Positions 1 to 6,196 of a DNA stretch of 10,156 nt are shown one piece after another. Below the pieces are notes generated by a model. It was not told the origin of the DNA. It made no database searches and saw only the letters and a program-made list of their open reading frames with translations. The position numbers and the translations under genes were made by a program. The stretch comes from Dehalococcoidia bacterium UBA6808 (GTDB lineage Bacteria > Chloroflexota > Dehalococcoidia > GIF9 > UBA5629). The stretch lies in NCBI GenBank assembly GCA_002452695.1, contig DKFA01000094.1:9478-19633 (forward strand), written 5' to 3'. Numbering within the stretch: position 1 is the stretch's first letter; each line of letters opens with the position of its first letter.

Positions 1-775
1 AGTATTTGACGAACTCCCTGCCCTGCGGATCCACCACCCTGACTTTGCCGTCGTAGAAGTTCACCCGGTTATTATCGTCCACCATGCCCATATAATAGGT
101 CTGGTGCGTATAGGCGTCGCTGGTGATCATATCCACGTAGCCTTTATTCTTCAGCACTATATCATCAAAAACTTTGAGTGATAGTTGGGCGAAAGCCACA
201 TTGCGTCTGGCTATCTCCTCAATCTGCCGGCGTTCCTCCTCGCTGATGCGTTTGCTCACGCCTCCCGGCAGGCCGAAGACAGGGTGTATCTGCCGCCCGC
301 CCACGGTTTGGATGATCCAGTGGTTTTCTTTGCGGGTGTTTATCACCTGCCCCCCCAACTCCAGACCAACCTTGGCAATCACTCCCAGGATATTGCGCTC
401 GGGCACGGGAGCATCCGGTCCCATGATAAAATCGGGACCGGCCAGTATGTAAAAATGTGTAGTGTGGTCAGTGATGAAGAATGCGCTATAAAGCAGCTCG
501 CGTATCTTCCTGGCCGTGCTGGTCGGCTCGGTATGGAACATGGCGTCCAGCGCCTTGGTTGAAGCCACGTGGTGGGCCTCAGGACAGACGCCGCAGATGC
601 GCTGCGTAATCTGGGGCATATCCTCCACCGGGCGGCCCTCGCTGAATTTCTCGAAGCCCCTCAACTCGGGTATCTGCAGGTAGGCGTTAGCCACGTTGCC
701 GTCGTCGTTCAGGAAAATGGTGATCTTGCCGTGGCCTTCCAGCCGGGTGATCGGATCGATGACGATCTTTCTCAT
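1..775 (-). CDS. mvhA: [NiFe]-hydrogenase large subunit, MvhA-like (C-terminus beyond window)
   Basis: This is the catalytic large subunit of a soluble [NiFe]-hydrogenase, which carries the Ni-Fe site for H2 oxidation or evolution. The first 258 residues are present and the frame is open to the left edge. The protein begins MRKIVIDPITRLEGHGKI, the typical start of this family. It carries the N-terminal nickel-ligand motif RICGVCPEAHH at residues 59-69, where Cys61 and Cys64 match the first CxxC pair. The C-terminal DPCxxC motif would lie outside the window. The ATG overlaps the stop of the small-subunit gene by four bases (ATGA), and a GAGG Shine-Dalgarno lies 8 bases upstream, so translation is coupled. 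Family usual length is about 400-480 residues, so roughly the N-terminal half is seen. Assignment to the Mvh/Vhu group rather than another group 3 hydrogenase rests mainly on the adjacent mvhD and mvhG. Confidence 0.93.
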   Translation of the reverse strand, partial: MRKIVIDPITRLEGHGKITIFLNDDGNVANAYLQIPELRGFEKFSEGRPVEDMPQITQRICGVCPEAHHVASTKALDAMFHTEPTSTARKIRELLYSAFFITDHTTHFYILAGPDFIMGPDAPVPERNILGVIAKVGLELGGQVINTRKENHWIIQTVGGRQIHPVFGLPGGVSKRISEEERRQIEEIARRNVAFAQLSLKVFDDIVLKNKGYVDMITSDAYTHQTYYMGMVDDNNRVNFYDGKVRVVDPQGREFVKY

Positions 776-1734
776 GGCTGCATCCTCGCCCTATTGATCA
801 TCGCTGCAGGCAGACTGTAGCGGTAGGCTGTGCCGGCCGGATCGACGATGCCGTCAAGGATGTTCTTTATCTCGTCGGGGTCATTGGAATCGATGATCGA
901 GGCCCAGGCGCTGAGCAGGTGGCTGCCCTGGTCGCGTACGCCCTCTACCGGGCCATAGCAGCCGGTGCAGGGCATGCCGGCCTTCGGGCAAAGCGCACCG
1001 CAGCCGCCCCGTGTACCCACGCCGCAGCAAAGTATACCCTGTTCAAGCAGGCAAATGTCGGGGTCGGGAACGATCTCATATGTCCTGTGGAAAGCCTTGA
1101 TCTTCTTTTCGTGCTTGATGCGCGGGCATTCGTTGCAGACGGCGGTCGAAGGCGGTGCGATCACGGTTCCCCTGGGCGGGAGGTTGCCGCTGAGCAGCGC
1201 TTCCAGTGCCAGCCAGGTGGTGCTTTCCTCCGGAGGGCAACCGGGCACGAAGTAGTCTACAGCAACCGTCTGACCCAGCGTTTTAACCGTATCGTAAAAA
1301 ACCGGTAGGTCAAGCTCGCCTTCGGGTACTATAACCGTCGGCTGAGGCATGGTTTTAGCAGGGTTATCAGTTGAGGCAGTCTCGCAGTAGGTGTTTTCCA
1401 AAATGGCCCTGGCATTGAAGAAGTTGGCCAGTCCGGGTATGCAGCCTTCGTAAGAGCAGGAGCCGTAAGCGATCAATATCTTTGATTTTTTACGCAGTAG
1501 TCTGGCCATGTGCTCATTCTCTGAGTTGCGGATAGCGCCGTTGAACAGGCAGGCGTCGATAGAGTTGTCGGCCATTTTCTCCACGTCGGCGTACTTTGTG
1601 TCGATGGCAACAGGCCAGAACACGATCTCAGCCGCCTCGGCCAGCCGCAGGATCTTGTCGCCAATAGCCAGCGTCGCGATCTCACAGCCGCCGCAGGATG
1701 CAGCCCAGTAGAGCGCTATCTTTAATTTAGGCAA
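772..1734 (-). CDS. mvhG: [NiFe]-hydrogenase small subunit, MvhG-like
   Basis: This is the iron-sulfur small subunit that relays electrons from the Ni-Fe site of MvhA towards MvhD. I choose a TTG start at 1734, giving 320 residues beginning MPKLKIALYWAASCGGCE. The upstream ATG at 1794 would overlap mvhD by 68 bases and add a non-family 20-residue leader. Proximal-cluster ligands are C14, C17 (CGGC), C93 (GSC) and C166 (VPGC). The C-terminal ferredoxin-like part has C200, C203, C228, C236/C237, C245, C249, C256 and C259, enough for two further clusters. There is no Tat signal, so the enzyme is cytoplasmic. The TTG start overlaps the mvhD stop by 8 bases and an AGAGG lies just upstream. The 3' end overlaps mvhA by 4 bases. 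Identity as a group 3 small subunit is firm. The exact start is less certain. Confidence 0.92.
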   Translation of the reverse strand: MPKLKIALYWAASCGGCEIATLAIGDKILRLAEAAEIVFWPVAIDTKYADVEKMADNSIDACLFNGAIRNSENEHMARLLRKKSKILIAYGSCSYEGCIPGLANFFNARAILENTYCETASTDNPAKTMPQPTVIVPEGELDLPVFYDTVKTLGQTVAVDYFVPGCPPEESTTWLALEALLSGNLPPRGTVIAPPSTAVCNECPRIKHEKKIKAFHRTYEIVPDPDICLLEQGILCCGVGTRGGCGALCPKAGMPCTGCYGPVEGVRDQGSHLLSAWASIIDSNDPDEIKNILDGIVDPAGTAYRYSLPAAMINRARMQP

Positions 1735-2152
1735 CTTTGTTTCCCTCTTTAGGTTTGTAGGGGCCGAGCTGGCGGACTTTTTCGGTGATCTCATTGACTA
1801 CGCGAGAAAACTTATCCCCCTCTGAGGCGGAGACCCAGTCGAGACGGAAGCGGTCTTCCTCGATGCCCAGCTGCGCCAGGGTGCGTTTGAGCAGCTCCAT
1901 ACGGCGCAGCGCTTTGTAGTTGCCCTCGGCGTAGTGGCAGTCGCCGGGATGGCAGCCCAGCACCAGCACGCCGTCGGCGCCCAACTCGAAAGCCCGCAGG
2001 ATGAAAGCGGGCTCAATGCGTCCGCTGCACATTACGCGGATGGCACGGACGTTGGCGGCGCATTTGATTCTTGAAGTGCCTGCCAGATCTGCCCCCCGGT
2101 AAGAGCACCAGTTGCAGAGAAATGCCACGATCTTAGGTTCAAAGTCATTCAT
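1727..2152 (-). CDS. mvhD: Hydrogenase delta subunit MvhD (FrhD/MvhD iron-sulfur family)
   Basis: MvhD is the small [2Fe-2S] protein that in methanogens links the MvhAG hydrogenase to HdrA of heterodisulfide reductase, delivering electrons for flavin-based bifurcation. The predicted product is 141 residues starting MNDFEPKIVAFLCNWCSY. Family cysteines are C13 and C16 (CNWC), C31, C42 (MCSGR) and the GCHPGDCHY motif with C67 and C72. The ATG at 2152 is chosen because the family begins just before the CNWC motif. A longer in-frame start at 2221 would add 23 residues of non-family sequence and overlap the -35 box of the presumed promoter. The ribosome-binding site of the chosen ATG is weak. The gene is first in the mvhD-mvhG-mvhA unit and overlaps mvhG. 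No hdrA is visible, so the electron acceptor in this organism is an inference from the family. Confidence 0.9.
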   Translation of the reverse strand: MNDFEPKIVAFLCNWCSYRGADLAGTSRIKCAANVRAIRVMCSGRIEPAFILRAFELGADGVLVLGCHPGDCHYAEGNYKALRRMELLKRTLAQLGIEEDRFRLDWVSASEGDKFSRVVNEITEKVRQLGPYKPKEGNKVA

Positions 2153-2192
2153 GTTTGTTTTACCCAAGAATGAACGTGCGCGGACCGCTAAA

Positions 2193-2221
2193 ATTAAACT
2201 ACCAAAAGGATAGAATGTCAA
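2193..2221 (-). promoter_or_regulatory. Predicted sigma-70-type promoter of mvhDGA
   Basis: On the minus strand a perfect TTGACA (2216-2221) is separated by 17 bases from TTTAAT (2193-2198, five of six matches to TATAAT). Transcription would begin near 2186, about 34 bases before the mvhD ATG. It lies in the 85-base gap after arsR, so the hydrogenase genes could be transcribed independently of the regulator. The spacer contains an imperfect inverted repeat (CTATCC...GGTAG) that could be an operator. That last point is weak. Confidence 0.6.
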
Positions 2222-2237
2222 CTTGATATGCGAATAT

Positions 2238-2585
2238 TTACTTAGATGAGCTGGTGGCCCTTGCCGCGGGCCTCTTCAGCCGTTCCCTGTGCAGCATGGC
2301 GGTCTGGTCCATTTCGAAAGCCTGTTTAACCATGGCGTCGAGTCCGGAGCAGTTTTTCTTGATCGATTTTGCGTCGAGCGAGTAGAAGACCAGTGGCCCT
2401 TCGCGGCGGGCCTTGAGCAGCCCTGCGTCGTGCAGTATGCCCAGGTTGCGCGAAGCGCGGGTCTGGCTTATCCGCATGGCCTGCTTGATTTCCAGCACAC
2501 AGGCCTCCCTTTCCATAAGCAGATAGAGTATCCTGAGCCTGGTTTCGTCCGCCAGGGCTTTGAAGATTTTGAGAAGGTCACGCAT
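2238..2585 (-). CDS. ArsR-family winged-helix transcriptional regulator
   Basis: This 115-residue protein is a DNA-binding regulator of the ArsR/SmtB family, normally a dimeric repressor released from DNA by a metal or redox signal. The core is typical: FKALADETRLRILYLL at 8-23, a recognition region SQTRASRNLGILHDAGLL at 40-57, and a wing ending in VFYSL at 66-70. The region that in ArsR itself reads ELCVCDL is EACVLEI here. Only one cysteine (C29) of the metal-binding pair remains, and C79 is the only other Cys in the protein. Inducer identity therefore cannot be read from the sequence; a non-metal or thiol-based signal is possible. The start is supported by GAGG nine bases before the ATG. 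The gene lies 85 bases upstream of mvhD on the same strand. Control of the hydrogenase operon and of its own promoter is inferred from position and from the inverted repeat in its promoter. The Lys/Arg/Ser-rich tail (101-115) is not part of the fold. Confidence 0.9.
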   Translation of the reverse strand: MRDLLKIFKALADETRLRILYLLMEREACVLEIKQAMRISQTRASRNLGILHDAGLLKARREGPLVFYSLDAKSIKKNCSGLDAMVKQAFEMDQTAMLHRERLKRPAARATSSSK

Positions 2586-2622
2586 TATTTGTCCTCATAC
2601 AGTTATGCGCACATGCACATTA

Positions 2623-2642
2623 ATATTATACTTGTATGATAT
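2623..2642. promoter_or_regulatory. Inverted repeat, candidate ArsR operator
   Basis: ATATTATAC (2623-2631) and GTATGATAT (2634-2642) are inverted copies matching at 8 of 9 positions around a 2-base centre. AT-rich, near-palindromic sites of this size over promoters are typical of ArsR/SmtB operators. This one overlaps the -10 box and predicted start of arsR, which suggests autorepression. The site is seen directly; its protein partner is inferred. Confidence 0.5.
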
Positions 2643-2669
2643 ATTACAATGAGAAAACGAACTTGTCAA
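2641..2669 (-). promoter_or_regulatory. Predicted promoter of arsR
   Basis: On the minus strand a perfect TTGACA (2664-2669) is followed after 17 bases by TAATAT (2641-2646). The predicted transcription start, near 2634, lies inside the adjacent inverted repeat. A full-consensus TATAAT also occurs at 2625-2630 but lacks a good -35 box, so it may be a secondary start or part of the operator. Confidence 0.55.
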
Positions 2670-2777
2670 TTGTCGCTAAAGATACAGAACCACATTCAAG
2701 AGATAGGAATATTATAAAATAGATCAGGGGAAAATGTTAAATAATCGCTTTCATTTGTCTAAAATGTCACCAGAGGT

Positions 2778-2980
2778 GATGTGGTAACAGCTCTGCATCG
2801 CAAAAGCCTGATCAGGCTGATGCACCTGCCAGGTCTGGAACGAGCCCCCGGAAAGCTATGTACAGGCGAAGGCGGTATGGGGCCGACATTGTGGACGTGG
2901 CGCGCGTCATCTGGGAGAGTCTGGATTATGTCTGCGCCGGGCGCCTGACGCCGGTACTCCTGGAGCCGGGCTTTGCGAAG
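2778..2980 (+). pseudogene. Decayed fragment of an insertion-sequence transposase
   Basis: Two short stretches in different frames read like consecutive parts of one IS transposase. From 2778 one frame gives DVVTALHRKSLIRLMH up to about 2850. A second frame from about 2855 gives YRRRRYGADIVDVARVIWES, then LDYVCAGRLTPVLLE to 2965. The pattern of an HRKxxIRL segment, a basic RRRRYG linker and an (I/L)WESLDYxCxxRLTPxL segment resembles the N-terminal helix-turn-helix part of integrase-type (DDE, rve) transposases, as I remember them. The start, the frame continuity and the catalytic DDE domain are missing. No terminal inverted repeats were recognised. It fills most of the space between the arsR control region and the next gene and is probably non-functional. 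The family assignment is from memory and moderate. Confidence 0.5.
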
Positions 2981-3039
2981 ACAATTTCAGTATTATCGAT
3001 GCGGTACACTTCAGAGAAAAGTACAGTATAAATATGGTA

Positions 3040-3045
3040 TATAAT
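3040..3045 (+). promoter_or_regulatory. Possible -10 box of the AbfD/HpaB-like gene
   Basis: A consensus TATAAT lies 28 bases before the ATG at 3074, and a TATAAA lies slightly upstream at 3027-3032. No convincing -35 box occurs at the right spacing, so this is a tentative promoter. Confidence 0.3.
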
Positions 3046-3073
3046 TATTCCACGTGACCATGTTGAGGGTTTT

Positions 3074-4573
3074 ATGGCTGTTAAGACTGTTGCGGAATAT
3101 ATCAGGAGCCTGCGGGACGGCCGTGTGATCTATGCCGGCGGGGAGAAGATCGCCGATATAGTGGAAAACAACCATGCCGCCCTTAAGGCCGGGCTGCGCA
3201 TGGCAGCCTTTGAGTACGTTCTGGCCGCCGACCCGCGTTATCGAGAACTGCTGGTAGAAAAAGACGAAAATGGAGATCCCTGCCATTTTGTCTATAATCC
3301 ACCGCGGACTGCATCTGACCTGTTAAGGAGGCGCGAGATCATCCAGAAACTGGCGCGCACCTGTTGCGGCCTGCCCGGTGCGGTGCATTACACAGGCATC
3401 GATGCCCTGCACGCCATCTCCGCCGTCAGCAGAATGGTGGACGGTGAATATAGCACCAGGTATGCGCTACGTGCCGATGCCTTCCGCAGGGAATGCCAGG
3501 ATAAGGATCTGGGGCTGGCCTGCGGTCTGAGCAGCGCAGTTAGGGTAGATTCACGACCGGGCCATAAGGAGTTTGGCATCAGTATTGTCGATAGATCGTC
3601 CAGAGGGGTGACCATTAACGGCGTGATGGCGCACATTGATTTCGTCCCCTACTGCCATGAGATCATCATTCTGCCTGCCCATGGCATGCGCGAAGAGGAC
3701 GCGGAACATGTTTTCGCCCTGGCAGTCCCCGTCAACGCGCGGGGAGTGAGCATGGTCTTATCCCATTCTCTGCGACAAGAACCGGCGGACAGCCTGGACC
3801 ACCCTCTGCTTTCCCGCACCTACACCGGCAATTCGATGGTCATTTTCAATAACGTTTTCGTTCCCCATGAACGGATCTTCCTTGATGGTGAATATAAATT
3901 TGCCGGCCGCTACGCGCGCCTGTTCGCGTCCATCCACAGGCTGAGCGGGGAATGCCGCAAGGTGGCTGAACTGGAAAGTCTGACGGGTGTTGCCTTCCTG
4001 ATTGCCGGATATAACGGGCTAGAGAAATTCAGCCATGTGCAGGAAAAGCTGTCTCAGCTTGTTTACTATGCCGAGGCCGTCGATGCTCTGTCACGCGCCT
4101 CAGCCCTTGATTGCGCGATAGACCCGGCTACAGGCTACGCTTATCCCAACCCCCTGCTGTCAAACCTGGCTAAACTCACTTTCGCCGATTACTGGCACCA
4201 GGCCGTCAAAATAGTTCATGATATCGCCGGCGGGCTGGTTGCCACTTTACCTTTAGGCATTGACCTTGCCAGTCCTGCTCTGCATAACGCGTTGGACCCT
4301 TACCTCAGCGGCAGAGAGGATGCCTCTGCCGAAGATCGCATCCGCGCCATCAACCTTGTGCGTGACCTGACCACGCCGGAAGCGGGCGCAGCCACGATAC
4401 ACGGTGAAGGCTCACTCATCATGCAAAAGATGACCATCCTGCGTGAAGCTGACCGTAAACGCTACCTGTCGGCAGCCAAGAGGGCGGCGGGCATACCTGA
4501 CCCCGACCCCCACCCCGCCTACAGCGATATGCCCGCTCTGTCAGAAGCCGACAGCCTGCTTGAAAACCTATAA
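3074..4573 (+). CDS. 4-hydroxybutyryl-CoA dehydratase / HpaB superfamily flavoprotein
   Basis: This 499-residue protein has the full length and layout of the family that includes 4-hydroxybutyryl-CoA dehydratase/vinylacetyl-CoA isomerase (AbfD) and 4-hydroxyphenylacetate 3-monooxygenase (HpaB), FAD enzymes with an acyl-CoA-dehydrogenase-like fold. Landmarks are YIRSLRDGRVIYAGGEKI (9-26), YTGIDALHA (106-114), GVMAHIDF with HEIIILP (183-201), NNVFVPHERIFL (259-270), FASIHRLSGEC (284-294), YNGLEKFSHV (313-322), DIAGG (383-387) and IHGEGS (442-447). Compared from memory with Clostridium aminobutyricum AbfD, cluster ligand H292 corresponds to H288. The ligands C99, C103 and C299 correspond to G102, Y106 and R295, so the [4Fe-4S] dehydratase site looks absent. 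Dehydratase activity is therefore doubtful; a flavin-only oxygenase, isomerase or CoA-ester dehydrogenase role is possible. The ATG has a GAGGG ribosome-binding site. The gene stands alone, and no flavin reductase partner is visible. Confidence 0.88.
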   Translation: MAVKTVAEYIRSLRDGRVIYAGGEKIADIVENNHAALKAGLRMAAFEYVLAADPRYRELLVEKDENGDPCHFVYNPPRTASDLLRRREIIQKLARTCCGLPGAVHYTGIDALHAISAVSRMVDGEYSTRYALRADAFRRECQDKDLGLACGLSSAVRVDSRPGHKEFGISIVDRSSRGVTINGVMAHIDFVPYCHEIIILPAHGMREEDAEHVFALAVPVNARGVSMVLSHSLRQEPADSLDHPLLSRTYTGNSMVIFNNVFVPHERIFLDGEYKFAGRYARLFASIHRLSGECRKVAELESLTGVAFLIAGYNGLEKFSHVQEKLSQLVYYAEAVDALSRASALDCAIDPATGYAYPNPLLSNLAKLTFADYWHQAVKIVHDIAGGLVATLPLGIDLASPALHNALDPYLSGREDASAEDRIRAINLVRDLTTPEAGAATIHGEGSLIMQKMTILREADRKRYLSAAKRAAGIPDPDPHPAYSDMPALSEADSLLENL

Positions 4574-4596
4574 ACGACATTATATTCTGCACCGCC

Positions 4597-4624
4597 TTGA
4601 CATCGGTACACACAAACACATAAT
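4597..4624 (+). promoter_or_regulatory. Predicted promoter of the surface lipoprotein gene
   Basis: TTGACA (4597-4602) is followed after 16 bases by CATAAT (4619-4624). The predicted start, near 4631, leaves fewer than ten bases before the ATG at 4640, and no Shine-Dalgarno is present, so the transcript may be nearly leaderless. An inverted repeat, AACACA (4615-4620) and TGTGTT (4629-4634) with an 8-base loop, straddles the -10 box and might be an operator. Confidence 0.5.
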
Positions 4625-4639
4625 ATTTTGTGTTGCGCC

Positions 4640-6196
4640 ATGAAACTTCGCATACAGACTTTCTGTCTCATGCTGGCAATCCTTATGCCTTTAGCCGTGT
4701 GTTTACCGGGCTGCTCCGCACTGTTTGGTCCGGTTGTCACAGGCCTGGTTGTGGCCAGCGGACTGGACGCCGCCTCCCGCCCCGTGGATACCTGTAATTC
4801 TTTCTTCATCGACAGCCAGCAGGTCTGCTGCTCCGCCAGACTGGAAAGGGCGCATAAAAATACGGCTGTCACAGCCAGATGGGTTTTGGTCAACGGTGAC
4901 CTGGCCAAAGAGAATAACCACCTGATGCATGAAGACACCGTCTATCTCGATACAGATGGTCTGGCGGGCTTCACCCTATCAGCCCCGCAATGCGGCTTTA
5001 TCAGGGGAGACTACAGAGTTGATATTCTGGTCGATGGCAAAGCCGGCGCCTCCAGCGGTTTCGCCATACAGAAAGACATCGCTGGCGCATTGCCGCAAAT
5101 ACAATCATTCACACTGAATCCTGCTGTGATAACGGCGGGCCAGCCGGCTGTACTGAGTTGGATTGTATCCGGCGCGACACGCATCTCTATCACCTCTATC
5201 CCCGGCCAGATCAACGCTGTAGGCAGTGTGAAGGTCTCACCAGTTTCAGACACAACGTACACGCTAACTGCGGTCAACCGCAGCGGGGCCAGCAGCAACG
5301 CCATCAGTCTAAAAGTTGTCCCTCTCGTTACAGCGAGGGCTGATCTTGAGATACTCGATTTCTGGAACACGGGAAATGTGCTTTTCTATCGCATACGCAA
5401 TAACGGCGATCTTACTTCATGTCCCAGCTTTTCGGCACTGTATAAAAACGGCATATTTGAGGCGAAGGATTACACCTCACCACTGACGCCCGGAGAAGAG
5501 AGGGTGGAATCATTTGCTAATTATCATTTCTCCCCGCGCTTCGGCTCCATGACCGGTTCGGCGCTGCAGGAAGGCGAGTCCGATGCCGTCAACATGCGCA
5601 TCTGCCTGAACCAGCCAGCTTCCTGCGAGGAGAGCAATACCGAAAACAATTGCTTCGACCACAATTTCGGCCCTTTGCTGACAATCAATCTGATGAGGTT
5701 CGTAGCCAAGGCCCAATGGCAAAACAACCTGGGAACATTGCAATGGCCGATCACAAAAACGGGTACGGGTGGATGGGCAGTTATCGGCACTGCTGTTACG
5801 CAAAATGGCTCTTTCAATAACGCGCTTCTGCTTAATCCCGGCATTGATAAGCAGGGATGGATACAGGCTGTTATCGGTATACCACATGGCACACCCGAGA
5901 TATTAAAACCTTTTACCATCCCCTATAAGAGCAGATTATGCTGTAAAATCGCTTTAAGCAGCGATGCGCCGGAAGGCGCCGCCGCCAAATTTATGCTAGG
6001 CACGCGGCAGGGGGATAAAGTGGAATTTCAAGCCCCCGTAACAATAAAGGCAAAAGGCAAACCGGAGAATTACGAGATTGATTGCAGTAAGCTCGCCGGC
6101 AAGCAGGTGGAATTTGTCGTAAGGGTGGAATCCGAGGGTACGCTGCAACAGGGAAGCGTGGCTTGGATAGACCCGGTACTCGTCCAGGACAGGTAA
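4640..6196 (+). CDS. Secreted lipoprotein with Ig-like and CARDB-like domains
   Basis: This 518-residue protein is probably lipid-anchored on the outside of the cell. A signal peptide MKLRIQTFCLMLAILMPLAV ends at a lipobox LPGC with the modified cysteine at residue 25. About 50-147 is a Cys-rich beta domain ending in GDYRVDILVDGK. About 152-227 is an Ig-like/PKD-like domain (LNPAVITAGQPAVLSWIVSG ... TYTLTAVNRSG). About 234-344 resembles a CARDB-type adhesion domain (ADLEILDFW, YRIRNNGD, SNTENNCFDHNFG). The last about 170 residues form a further beta-rich region I do not recognise. No catalytic motif was seen; adhesion or a structural role is likely. A TTG at 4628 would extend it by four residues, but the ATG gives a cleaner signal peptide. 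Its end overlaps the next gene by 34 bases, so the two are probably made together. Confidence 0.82.
   Translation: MKLRIQTFCLMLAILMPLAVCLPGCSALFGPVVTGLVVASGLDAASRPVDTCNSFFIDSQQVCCSARLERAHKNTAVTARWVLVNGDLAKENNHLMHEDTVYLDTDGLAGFTLSAPQCGFIRGDYRVDILVDGKAGASSGFAIQKDIAGALPQIQSFTLNPAVITAGQPAVLSWIVSGATRISITSIPGQINAVGSVKVSPVSDTTYTLTAVNRSGASSNAISLKVVPLVTARADLEILDFWNTGNVLFYRIRNNGDLTSCPSFSALYKNGIFEAKDYTSPLTPGEERVESFANYHFSPRFGSMTGSALQEGESDAVNMRICLNQPASCEESNTENNCFDHNFGPLLTINLMRFVAKAQWQNNLGTLQWPITKTGTGGWAVIGTAVTQNGSFNNALLLNPGIDKQGWIQAVIGIPHGTPEILKPFTIPYKSRLCCKIALSSDAPEGAAAKFMLGTRQGDKVEFQAPVTIKAKGKPENYEIDCSKLAGKQVEFVVRVESEGTLQQGSVAWIDPVLVQDR

Noticed and set aside
185..820. Plus-strand frames of 83-125 residues opposite mvhA
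   Set aside because: They are antisense shadows of the hydrogenase large subunit, which carries clear family motifs on the minus strand.
2586..3073. Possible small RNA or riboswitch in the intergenic gap
   Set aside because: Apart from the arsR promoter region and the transposase relic, no conserved RNA structure or terminator-like hairpin was recognised.
3011..3286. Minus-strand 91-residue frame at the start of the AbfD-like gene
   Set aside because: It overlaps the well-supported plus-strand gene, has no recognisable motif and no ribosome-binding site.
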